Source: CBFIDA01 sp965661085 (lineage in GTDB: Bacteria > Pseudomonadota > Gammaproteobacteria > Comchoanobacterales > Comchoanobacteraceae). Taken from it: DNA of 64,000 nt. The stretch spans positions 1 to 64,000 of the forward strand of contig CBFIDA010000003.1 of assembly GCA_965661085.1 (NCBI GenBank), given 5' to 3'. Position numbers and translations under genes: made by a program. Below the pieces are notes generated by a model. The model was not told the DNA's origin, did no database searches, and was given only the letters and a program-made list of their open reading frames with translations. Shown piece after piece: positions 53,878 to 62,981 of this stretch (the stretch's first letter is position 1; every line of letters begins with the position of its first letter).

Positions 53878-55788
53878 TCAAGTCATGGGCTCTGACTCAG
53901 CCAGTCTGGCCAAGTTGCCTTTGTGTTCCAACCACGTCCTGCGATCGTCACTGCGTTTCTTTGCCAACAATTTGTCCATCATGGCATTGGCTCTGATTTT
54001 ATCCACTGTCAACTTGACCAACCGGCGTGTTTCAGGGGCCATGGCGGTCTCTTTCAGTTGCTCAGGATTCATTTCACCCAGCCCTTTGAAGCGCTGGAGT
54101 GTCGTTTTTTTGGTGTGATGTTTTTTCAAGATGGCCTGTTTTTCTGATTCATCAAGCGCATAAAAAGTCTGTTGACCAACATCAATGCGGTAAAGAGGTG
54201 GCATGGCAACATACAAATAGCCTGCTTCAACCAAAGCATAAAAATGTTTCAAGAACAAGGCGCACAGTAAGGTACTGATGTGATTGCCATCTGAATCGGC
54301 GTCGGCCAAAAGACATATCTTGCCATAGCGACACGATGACACATCATTCGATCCCGGATCCACCCCGATGGCCACTGCAATGTCATGGACCGTCTGTGAA
54401 CCCAATACTTGATCAGAATCAACTTCCCAGGTGTTGAGGATTTTACCACGCAAAGGCAGCACCGCTTGTGTCTGTTTGTGGCGCGCCTGTTTGGCGGAGC
54501 CACCTGCAGAGTCACCCTCGACCAAAAAAAGTTCACACTCTTGTTGTATTTGACTGATGCAATCCGCCAGTTTTCCTGGCAAAGCAGGGCCAGATGTGAC
54601 TTTCTTTCGCACAACCTTTTTGGCTTGGCGCATGCGTTTTTGTGCACGGCCGATGCTCTGTTCGGCCAAAATCATAGCTTGTTCAACATGTTGATTGAGC
54701 CATAAACTGAAATCGTCTTTGACCAAATGGCCGACAAAATTGGCACACTGTCTCGACGTCAGACGATCTTTGGTTTGCCCTGAGAACTGTGGGTCTTTGA
54801 TTTTGACCGACAACACAAAAGCGCACGTCTCACAAACGTCTTCTGCCTTCAGTTTGACAGCCCGGGGCAACAGTTCTCGCATCTCACAAAACTCACGCAT
54901 GGCCTCCAACAATCCCTGCCTAAAACCGTTGACATGGGTACCACCATGGGCAGTAGGAATCAAGTTGACATAACTTTCACAAGGGCGCAAACCGCCATCC
55001 AAAACCCACGTACAAGCGTAATCAAGTGTCGCCATGTCGGTCACATGATTGCCTTGAAACACAGGATTGGGCACATAAGTTTCATCGACCAACGCCGTTT
55101 CCAAATAAGCTTTCAAGCCCTGGTCGTAGCACCAATCAAACGTTTGCGCTTTGTCTTCGATCTCAACATGAACATGTAAACCCGAACACAACACTGCCTT
55201 TGCCTGCAACAATTTCAGCAATGCCTTGACATCAAAACTTGGCACATCAAAATATTTGGGATCGGGCCAAAAACGCACGCGCGTGCCTGTTTTGGATTTG
55301 GCCACCGTATCGATCACGTGCAACTCGGATGTTTTGACGCCATCCTCAAAAGTCATATGGTGCACCTGACCTTTTTTGTAAACCTCAACCTCCATTTTGG
55401 TTGATAACGCGTTGGCCACCGAAATGCCAACGCCATGGAGCCCACCAGAAAAACCATAGCTTTTGTCAGAAAACTTGGCCCCAGCATGCAACTTGGTCAT
55501 GATGATCTCAACCCCACTGATGCCATGCTCTGGATGGTTGTCAACCGGCATGCCCCGACCATCATCGGTGACCGAAATGGAATGATCGGCATGCAGCACA
55601 ACCGACAGGTGTTTGGCATGACCCGCCAGTGCCTCATCCACACTGTTGTCGACCGCTTCTTGTGCCAAATGATTGGGGTTGGTGGTATCGGTGTACATAC
55701 CAGGACGCTTTTTAACTGGATCAAGCCCAGTCAATACTTCGATGGCAGATGCCTGATAATGTTGTGTTGCGGTGCGTATTTTTGTCAT
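53878..55788 (-). CDS. parE: Topoisomerase IV subunit B
   Basis: ATPase subunit of the decatenating topoisomerase. At 636 residues it matches ParE rather than GyrB: GHKL motifs QEAVDNSVDEALAG, TDDGRGMPVDNHPEHG and GGLHGVGISVANALS. It has TOPRIM EGDSAGGSAKQARHK and LADADSDGNHISTLL, then QRFKGLGEMNPEQLKETAM. The phrase PNHLAQEAVDNS after TDTTNPN is ParE-like. The subunit A gene is not in the window. The next gene downstream begins at its stop. Confidence 0.96.
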   Translation of the reverse strand: MTKIRTATQHYQASAIEVLTGLDPVKKRPGMYTDTTNPNHLAQEAVDNSVDEALAGHAKHLSVVLHADHSISVTDDGRGMPVDNHPEHGISGVEIIMTKLHAGAKFSDKSYGFSGGLHGVGISVANALSTKMEVEVYKKGQVHHMTFEDGVKTSELHVIDTVAKSKTGTRVRFWPDPKYFDVPSFDVKALLKLLQAKAVLCSGLHVHVEIEDKAQTFDWCYDQGLKAYLETALVDETYVPNPVFQGNHVTDMATLDYACTWVLDGGLRPCESYVNLIPTAHGGTHVNGFRQGLLEAMREFCEMRELLPRAVKLKAEDVCETCAFVLSVKIKDPQFSGQTKDRLTSRQCANFVGHLVKDDFSLWLNQHVEQAMILAEQSIGRAQKRMRQAKKVVRKKVTSGPALPGKLADCISQIQQECELFLVEGDSAGGSAKQARHKQTQAVLPLRGKILNTWEVDSDQVLGSQTVHDIAVAIGVDPGSNDVSSCRYGKICLLADADSDGNHISTLLCALFLKHFYALVEAGYLYVAMPPLYRIDVGQQTFYALDESEKQAILKKHHTKKTTLQRFKGLGEMNPEQLKETAMAPETRRLVKLTVDKIRANAMMDKLLAKKRSDDRRTWLEHKGNLARLAESEPMT

Positions 55789-55994
55789 GGTTTTTACCTA
55801 TATTGCTAACAATTATACTGCACAAACCAATTGATTACAAGTTTGTTTTTGCAGGCGCGCTCCAGAGGATTCACATGAAACACATTGTACACACATCATA
55901 ACACATCACGATTTGACAAGTCCAAATGGTCCGCTGTGGCAAACATGTGTCGATACGTCCTTGCCTCATCATGGTTTGAAACAACATCTTTTCC

Positions 55995-56023
55995 TTGCGC
56001 TTGGGGCGCATGCATGGTATAAG
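55995..56023 (+). promoter_or_regulatory. Promoter with long leader for the DEAD-box gene
   Basis: TTGCGC (55995-56000), a 17-base spacer and TATAAG (56018-56023). Transcription would start near 56030, giving a 5' leader of about 130 bases. The rest of the 370-base gap back to parE shows no gene. Long leaders are typical of cold-controlled deaD/csdA genes, but no cold-box was recognised. Confidence 0.5.
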
Positions 56024-56158
56024 ATCTTGTTAAAATTCAGATGAATTGGTCTCTCGCGCGCAAAGAATCACAAGACCTTGTGCCCCATTCTCCAGTTTTT
56101 TCACCACCCATTTTCATTGGCCATCACGGCCTGATTCACGCCTTTTAAGAGCCATTCT

Positions 56159-57811
56159 ATGACCGACACGTCCAACCCCACCACATTTTCTGACCTCAAG
56201 CTGTCCAAATCGATCCTTGAAAATCTGACCGCGCTTGGTTATGAGCACCCCACCCCTGTCCAAGCCGCCAGCATGCCTCTCTTAATTGAAGGCCACGATG
56301 TGGTTGCACAAGCCCAAACAGGAACTGGAAAAACCGCAGCATTTGCTTTGCCGATTTTGACGCAACTCGATGTACAGGATCGCACACCACAAGCGCTGAT
56401 CATTGCACCCACCCGTGAATTGGCCATTCAAGTTGCTGAGGCCTGCCAGAGTTACAGCAAAGGCATCAAAGGGGTCACGGCCACAGCCATTTATGGTGGC
56501 CAGGACTATCAAATACAACTGCGCGCCTTGAAACGCGGCTGCCAAGTGGTGGTGGGCACACCAGGACGCTTGATGGATCACATCGATCGTGGCACGCTTG
56601 ACATCAGTCAGATCAAAACAGTTGTGCTCGACGAGGCCGACGAGATGTTGAAAATGGGTTTCATTGACGACATCACATGGATCCTCGAACACACCCCGTC
56701 CACGCGTCAAACAGCACTGTTTTCTGCCACCATGCCCACCTCCATTCAAAACATTGCCAAAACGTATCTGAATCAACCCAAACATGTGCACATCAAACCC
56801 AAAGAGCGGACTTTAAACGCCATTGAGCAAGTGTGTGTTGAAATACGCCGTGAGCAAAAGATGGAAGCGCTGACCCGATTTTTGGAAATGGAGCAACTGA
56901 GTGCGGCCATCATTTTTGTACGGACCAAAACCATCTCAGGCGAAATTGCTGAAAAACTTCAAGCACGCGGCTATGCTGCTGCGGCTTTGAATGGCGACAT
57001 GAGTCAATCTCTGCGTGAAAAGGTCATTGGTCGTATCAAATCTGGGTCCCTAGACATCATTGTCGCAACCGATGTTGCCGCTCGAGGCATAGATGTCGAG
57101 CGCATCAGCCATGTTGTCAATTACGACATTCCACACGATGTTGAATCTTACATTCACCGAATTGGACGCACAGGCCGCGCTGGCCGTAGCGGCAAGGCCA
57201 TCTTGTTTGTCTCACCACGCGAATACCGTTTGTTGCGAGACATTGAGCGCCATACCAAACAGCCCATTGAAAAAATTCAACCGCCCACGCTCGAACAAAT
57301 GAACCAAAAACGTTTGGAAGAAGTCAGCGAGAAAATTGTCAACATTGTCACCAAAAGTAAAAAGCTTGGGCCTTATCACAAGCTGGTTGCAGACATGGTC
57401 ACAGACCAAAATCTTCAGCCCAATGACATTGCGGCTGCCATGTGTTATTTGATGATGCAAAACAATCCCTTGGGTGACCAAGACATCGATTTCTCCCTCA
57501 GCAAGAAGCGCCGAGAGAAGTCCAACTCAAACACACGTCCTCGCAAAAAGTTTGGCAGCAAACCACCCTTCAAAGGGCGTGATGGTCAGTGCCGTGATGC
57601 CGATGGCACCCAAAAACCCAAATGGGACAAGAAAAAACGGTCAGAAAAATCGGGCAAGAAGTCATGGCATGCATCCAGTGACGATCAAGCCAAGTTCAAA
57701 AAACCCAAGAAAAAACATACACAACGTTCCGACGATGGTGGCATGTTTGGGCGCATCGATGCCAACCGACTACCAAAGAAGAAAAAGCCTAAAAAACGTT
57801 TGGTTGAGTGA
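56159..57811 (+). CDS. deaD: DEAD-box RNA helicase (DeaD/CsdA-like)
   Basis: ATP-dependent RNA unwinding in ribosome assembly and mRNA decay. The 550-residue protein has the Q motif (YEHPTPVQ), AQTGTGKTAAFALP, PTRELAIQV, VLDEADEMLKMGF, SAT in ALFSATMP, ARGIDVERISHVVNYD and HRIGRTGRAGRSG. After about residue 430 an RNA-binding-like part leads into a long Lys/Arg-rich tail (RPRKKFGSKP to LPKKKKPKKRLVE), longer than needed for the core and typical of DeaD. Single-gene unit with its own promoter. Confidence 0.94.
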   Translation: MTDTSNPTTFSDLKLSKSILENLTALGYEHPTPVQAASMPLLIEGHDVVAQAQTGTGKTAAFALPILTQLDVQDRTPQALIIAPTRELAIQVAEACQSYSKGIKGVTATAIYGGQDYQIQLRALKRGCQVVVGTPGRLMDHIDRGTLDISQIKTVVLDEADEMLKMGFIDDITWILEHTPSTRQTALFSATMPTSIQNIAKTYLNQPKHVHIKPKERTLNAIEQVCVEIRREQKMEALTRFLEMEQLSAAIIFVRTKTISGEIAEKLQARGYAAAALNGDMSQSLREKVIGRIKSGSLDIIVATDVAARGIDVERISHVVNYDIPHDVESYIHRIGRTGRAGRSGKAILFVSPREYRLLRDIERHTKQPIEKIQPPTLEQMNQKRLEEVSEKIVNIVTKSKKLGPYHKLVADMVTDQNLQPNDIAAAMCYLMMQNNPLGDQDIDFSLSKKRREKSNSNTRPRKKFGSKPPFKGRDGQCRDADGTQKPKWDKKKRSEKSGKKSWHASSDDQAKFKKPKKKHTQRSDDGGMFGRIDANRLPKKKKPKKRLVE

Positions 57812-58025
57812 TGTTGGCGAGCTGTACGCATTCCCTTTCATGCATCGATTCATGACATCAAGCTCTTGGTTGCTGAGGTAAGCGCGACCCTCAACGCTTG
57901 CACATGGTGGCGCGCATCAGATCTCAAGCAACAAGAAGGATCGTTTTTGGCCACACTTGCTTGTGCAAAAAAGCAACGATGCCAGAAAGGTGTGATCATT
58001 TTAAAGTCAGGTCAGTGACATGTTT

Positions 58026-58099
<74 letters not shown>

Positions 58100-58337
58100 A
58101 TGCCAAACCACTTTAGCCATGCCACCCTGCGCTGTCAAGTCATCTTATGGTTGAGACATGCAACCCGAGTTTTTGTGTCTTTGGGATGCACTTTAAAAGC
58201 CAATCTTGGGATGGAAAAAATTGGGTTTTGAGTCTAGACAATGAAAGCATTTGAACAATGCAGTGCGGTGGCGAGATCGTCTCGACAGTTCCGTTGCATT
58301 GTGATACATTTTTTGGAAGGCGATCGATGAGGTATGG

Positions 58338-59372
58338 ATGTCAAAGTATTGGTGCCATCTGGTGATGTTGTGGGGATGTTTGGGCTTGGCATATGCTCGG
58401 CCTGATTTTGCCCCTCCACCTGTACATGTGCAAACCTTAACGGTGCATGCAAAATCCGTGCCAGAAACATTGTATTTCATTGGCAGTCTTTCTGCGGAAC
58501 ACGGTCTTGTGATCAAATCAGAAATTGGCGGGCGCATCACCCACTTGGCCGTTCAAAGTGGGCAACATGTGACACAGGGACAAACAATTGCCCAGATCAA
58601 CCCAGAAATCTTGCAAAGTCAACTCGATGGTGCGCGTTCTGCGCTGCGTCAAGCACAAAAACACCACAAGCGCGCCACACAATTGTTTGCAACACATATG
58701 ATTGCACGTCAAGATTTGGATCATGCCCAGGACAGCTTGCTGCAGGCACGCGCTCAATCTCTGGCACTGCAAGCCCAACTCAACCAAACCAAAATCGTGG
58801 CACCCTTTTCAGGCCAATTGGGCATTCTGCATGTACAAGAAGGCGATGTCATCACTGCTGGCGCCGAGATTGTACCTCTGGCAGATGACCGCAGTCTTTG
58901 GGTCGACTTTGCCTTGCCACAAAGCCAAGTTTTTTTGCGCCAAACGGTCAAAAACATCGATGTGGTGTCTCAGGTCTCAAAACAGCGCGTCACCGCACAC
59001 TGGGTTGCCGATGATGGCATGCTCAACCCCAAAACACGTCAGCTGCATGTTCGAGCCCACCTGAACAACCCCCATCACCTTTTTATGCCAGGTGCTTTTG
59101 TGCGTGTTGCATTGCACACACATGTCGATCAAACACGCATTTTCATACCACAGTATGCTGTTTCCTACACGAGAAAAGGACCCTCTGTATACCGATGGGT
59201 GCACCATAAAGCTGTGCCCACACCTGTGGTCCTTGGCACGCGCCAACAGGGTATGGCTGAAATCAAACAAGGGTTGAAAGACCAAGACATCATCATCACG
59301 GCAGGCCGCCACAAACTGTTTCCCAATGCAAAAATTGTGGTCGACAACCCCTCAACACGATCCGGCTCATGA
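58338..59372 (+). CDS. RND efflux periplasmic adaptor (MFP)
   Basis: A 344-residue membrane-fusion protein. The signal peptide (about 1-20, LVMLWGCLGLAYA) is followed by a lipoyl half SEIGGRITHLAVQSGQHVTQ and a coiled-coil hairpin (about 90-140). A second half IVAPFSGQLGILHVQEGDVI and a beta-barrel region with RQLHVRAHLNNPHHLFMPGAFVRV complete the MexE/AcrA-like plan. GAGGTATGG precedes the ATG. It is coupled to the pump gene by a four-base overlap. The outer-membrane partner is not encoded here. Confidence 0.93.
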   Translation: MSKYWCHLVMLWGCLGLAYARPDFAPPPVHVQTLTVHAKSVPETLYFIGSLSAEHGLVIKSEIGGRITHLAVQSGQHVTQGQTIAQINPEILQSQLDGARSALRQAQKHHKRATQLFATHMIARQDLDHAQDSLLQARAQSLALQAQLNQTKIVAPFSGQLGILHVQEGDVITAGAEIVPLADDRSLWVDFALPQSQVFLRQTVKNIDVVSQVSKQRVTAHWVADDGMLNPKTRQLHVRAHLNNPHHLFMPGAFVRVALHTHVDQTRIFIPQYAVSYTRKGPSVYRWVHHKAVPTPVVLGTRQQGMAEIKQGLKDQDIIITAGRHKLFPNAKIVVDNPSTRSGS

Positions 59373-62300
59373 ATTTTACCGACCGATTCATCCATCAACC
59401 TGTACTGGCCATCGTGATCAGCTTGTTTTTGTTCTTCATTGGATTGATTTGTGCCACCAAGCTGCATTTGCGACAGTACCCCAACGTCAGTGCCACAGTC
59501 ATTTCAATTGTCACCGGCTATCCAGGTGCCAGCGCAGAAGACATCGAAACCTTTGTCACCACACCACTCGAAGATCAGTTGGCAGGCATCGATCATCTTG
59601 ACACCGTCACGTCCAACTCACAAAGCAACCAAAGCACCGTGACCCTGACTTTTAAACTCGGCACAGACATCAATGCAACACTGGCCAATGTTTACAGCAA
59701 AGTCGCGGCGGCCCGTGGTAAGTTGCCGCCCGACATTCGAGACCCCATCATTCAAAAAGTCGATCCCAACAAATCACCTTTAATTTATATCGGGCTTTTA
59801 AGCCATCAACTATCCTTGGCGGCGACTGCAGATTATTTTGATCGTGCCATCAAGCCCAGCATGCAAAACATCACAGGTGTTGGTCTCATTCAAATGTTTG
59901 GGGATTATCGGTATGCCATGAATGTAGCGATTCATCCAATGCAATTGGCAGGACATGGGCTGGCGATCCAAGACTTTGTGGCTCAATTGCGTCAAAACAA
60001 CGTCTATCCTGCCATCGGTGATGTGCATGGTCGGACCATGCAGTATCCCATTCAAATCACCAACCAACCCGCACATGCCTCTGCGTTTGATGCCATACCC
60101 ATCATGCAAGGTCTATATGGACCGGTTCGTGCTGGCGATGTCTCAACGGTGGCGTTGGGTGAACCTCCACAAAAAACCATGGCCTCGGTCGACGACCAAC
60201 CTGCTGTGTTCTTTGGCATCATCCCGACCTCTGATTCGAACCCTGTACAACTGTCACATGACATTGATCTGATGTTGAAACGCCTAAAAGGTCAATTGCC
60301 ATCTGATATGGTGATGCGTAAGTTTTGGGATGCTGCCATCTTCATCAAAGACTCCTTGAACGAAGTGGGCAAAGCCATCGGGGAAACTGCTGTGGCAGTC
60401 ATCGCCATCATGCTATTGTTTTTGGGTTCAGGGCGCATGGTGTGGGTGCCTGCTGTGGCCATCCCCCTATCGCTTGTGGGGACATTTGCCATCATGCTGG
60501 GATTGGGGTTTTCCATCAACACCTTTACACTGTTGGCCATGGTGTTGGCCATAGGCATGGTGGTGGACGATGCCATTGTCGTGTTGGAAAACATTCATCG
60601 TCATATTGAGGCTGGCATGTCAGCTCGACAAGCAGCCCTTCAAGGTGCGAGAGAAATTCAATTTCCTGTCATTGCCATGACACTGACTTTGGCAGCTGTG
60701 TATGCGCCCATTGGCTTTTTGAGTGGTGTCACAGGCATTTTGTTTCGTGAGTTTGCTTTCACTTTGGCCGGAGCCGTCATTTTATCGGGCATCATTGCCC
60801 TCACCTTAAGTCCAATGATGTGTGCCCACATCCTCGATGGCATCAATCTCAAAACGCGCCTGGCAACCACAGTGCATGGCCTTTTTCAACGAGCAAGTCA
60901 AGCTTACGTCACACGCTTGAAACGCATCATGGCGTGGCCTAAATCTGTCATCGCTGGCATGCTGATCATGATGATCGGATGCGTGGCCGGTTTTGTGTTT
61001 CTGCCCTCCAATTTGGTGCCCATGGAAGATTCTGGTGCACTCATGAGTTTCATCAAAGGCCCAACTGGTGCCAACTTGCATTACATGAGGCCTTACATGC
61101 AACAAGTCAATCAGCACATGAAAACCCTACCCGACATACAAGACAATGCTCTGATCACTGGCATGCAGTCGGAAAATGCCGGCATGGCGATTGCCTTACT
61201 GAAACCACTCAGCCAACGTCAATCTGATGCCGCGACGCTGGCACAACAGCTGCAAAAGAAATTTGCCACCGTGACAGGCATCAATGCTTTTGTGGTCAAC
61301 CCCTTTCGAGTACCAGGGGGCAATGGCACCATGCCTCTGGGCTTTGTGGTCAAAACACTGGGTTCGTTGGCCGACCTGAATGATGGCATGCAACGTCTGC
61401 TGAATGCGCTGAAAGACAACACCTCACCCTATCATCAGTGGAAAATCTTCTATCCCAACACCGATTTCAAACTCGATCAACCCACAGTGCAATATCACCT
61501 CAACCATGCCCGCATGAATGACCTGGGCATTTCGACAGATACCATAAGCCAAGCTTTGGCATTGAGCATCAATGAACGTGAGCAAGGCCATTTCATCAAA
61601 CGTCATAAACGTTACGATGTATTGCCTTTGTTGGCAGCACAGTTTCGAGACAACCCCAGTGCCATCAAACAAATCCATGTGCGCACGCAACATGGCGATT
61701 TGGTGCCACTCACCGACCTGCTCACCATCGAATACCATACCAGCGCAACAGGCATCGATCATTTTCAAAAGATGCGGGCTGCCACGTTGGCTGCAGCAGC
61801 CTTGATGCCAGGGTACTCGATGGGTGAAGCGTTGGCGCACATCCAAAAGACAGCCGAATCGATCTTTCCGCAAGGCACACTTTATGATTACAGCGGTCAA
61901 TCTCGGACCTATATGACCACGCGTGGCCATACTTTGATGCTGTTTGTCTACGCCATTTTGTTCATCTATTTGGTGTTGGCCGCACAATACGAGAGCTTTA
62001 GGGATCCACTCATCATCATGACCTGTGTGCCACTGTCCACGTTTGGTGCCCTACTCATGCTATGGATAACAGGAGGCGCCATCAACATGTACACCAACAT
62101 CGGCATGGTCACCCTGGTGGGCTTGATCACCAAACATGGTATTTTGATGTTGGATTACGCCAACCACCTCATTGCCGAAGACAACATGACACGCCATGAT
62201 GCCATTGTCCACGCAGCATATGTAAGACTGCGACCCATTGTCATCACCACTGTCGCCATGCTGTTGGCCGCCCTGCCCCTGGCCATCGCCACCGGCACCG

Positions 62301-62428
62301 GCCATAACGCCAGAAATCAGCTCGGCTGGACGATCTTTGGAGGCATGACCCTTGGCACAATACTCTCCCTGTTCGTCGTGCCAACGCTCTATATGATGCT
62401 TTCACGGCGAAAACCGTTGCGCACCTGA
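59369..62428 (+). CDS. RND multidrug efflux pump (AcrB/MexF-like)
   Basis: A 1019-residue inner-membrane proton-driven exporter. It shows the N-terminal helix and YPNVSATVISIVTGYPGASAEDIE porter opening, TM4 LAIGMVVDDAIVVLENIHRH with the paired Asp of the proton relay, EMTLTLAAVYAPIGF-like TM6 (AMTLTLAAVYAPIGFLSG) and the C-terminal FGALLMLWITGGAINMYTNIG and GLITKHGILMLDYANHL. Length and both large periplasmic loops are normal. Substrates cannot be read; it belongs to the hydrophobe/amphiphile efflux branch. A degraded second copy of its 3' end lies 290 bases downstream. Confidence 0.95.
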   Translation: MNFTDRFIHQPVLAIVISLFLFFIGLICATKLHLRQYPNVSATVISIVTGYPGASAEDIETFVTTPLEDQLAGIDHLDTVTSNSQSNQSTVTLTFKLGTDINATLANVYSKVAAARGKLPPDIRDPIIQKVDPNKSPLIYIGLLSHQLSLAATADYFDRAIKPSMQNITGVGLIQMFGDYRYAMNVAIHPMQLAGHGLAIQDFVAQLRQNNVYPAIGDVHGRTMQYPIQITNQPAHASAFDAIPIMQGLYGPVRAGDVSTVALGEPPQKTMASVDDQPAVFFGIIPTSDSNPVQLSHDIDLMLKRLKGQLPSDMVMRKFWDAAIFIKDSLNEVGKAIGETAVAVIAIMLLFLGSGRMVWVPAVAIPLSLVGTFAIMLGLGFSINTFTLLAMVLAIGMVVDDAIVVLENIHRHIEAGMSARQAALQGAREIQFPVIAMTLTLAAVYAPIGFLSGVTGILFREFAFTLAGAVILSGIIALTLSPMMCAHILDGINLKTRLATTVHGLFQRASQAYVTRLKRIMAWPKSVIAGMLIMMIGCVAGFVFLPSNLVPMEDSGALMSFIKGPTGANLHYMRPYMQQVNQHMKTLPDIQDNALITGMQSENAGMAIALLKPLSQRQSDAATLAQQLQKKFATVTGINAFVVNPFRVPGGNGTMPLGFVVKTLGSLADLNDGMQRLLNALKDNTSPYHQWKIFYPNTDFKLDQPTVQYHLNHARMNDLGISTDTISQALALSINEREQGHFIKRHKRYDVLPLLAAQFRDNPSAIKQIHVRTQHGDLVPLTDLLTIEYHTSATGIDHFQKMRAATLAAAALMPGYSMGEALAHIQKTAESIFPQGTLYDYSGQSRTYMTTRGHTLMLFVYAILFIYLVLAAQYESFRDPLIIMTCVPLSTFGALLMLWITGGAINMYTNIGMVTLVGLITKHGILMLDYANHLIAEDNMTRHDAIVHAAYVRLRPIVITTVAMLLAALPLAIATGTGHNARNQLGWTIFGGMTLGTILSLFVVPTLYMMLSRRKPLRT

Positions 62429-62715
62429 TGCCAAAGCGAACCATGTACCACCCTGAAGTGACGCATGCTGAATGTCTTGCCTGTTGACATCAATTGGCGT
62501 GATCAGACTGTATTGTGTTTGAATGTATGGCCACCATTCTCAAGTTTTTGGCGCTTCATACGCAAGATCGAAGGCCAGACTTCGTGACGCTTGAATATGC
62601 GTGGTGGGACACAACCCAATGTATAGGTAAAAATGAGGCAGGCATGCCCTCTTGTCATGCCCAAACTTCTCCGCAATGAAAAAATACTTTGGCTGCCACA
62701 ATGGCTGCTGGCCTT

Positions 62716-62832
62716 CACGCCAAAAATGGGCCAAGCCTGACGATCTAAGGCGAAGTAGCCCTTGGGCACAACACGCTCCCTACGCGCCGTGCCAGCTCGC
62801 TGTATGGCGCCTTCACGGCGCCGTTCATCTGA
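62716..62832 (+). pseudogene. Degraded copy of an RND-pump 3' end
   Basis: Aligned by eye, this stretch matches 62305-62428 at roughly 70% with few gaps. It reads LGTTRSLRAVPARCMAPSRR against LGTILSLFVVPTLYMMLSRR and ends in a stop at the same place. Upstream it is broken by stops. The surrounding gap (62429-62981) holds no intact gene. Confidence 0.45.
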
Positions 62833-62981
62833 ATGATGATCAAAGAATATGATACGACATCCCACGCACGCACCTTAAAAAGGGAGGAGACATCCGAGCC
62901 TGAGATGACGTCTTCTGGATGGCCAACCTGACCTCATCGTGTGCATGGCATACGCGGCGCCATCTTTGCATCGCCAGCACA

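Noticed and set aside
62503..62865. 120-residue minus-strand frame
   Set aside because: It runs antisense to the eroded RND copy and has no domain, ribosome site or gene-like composition.
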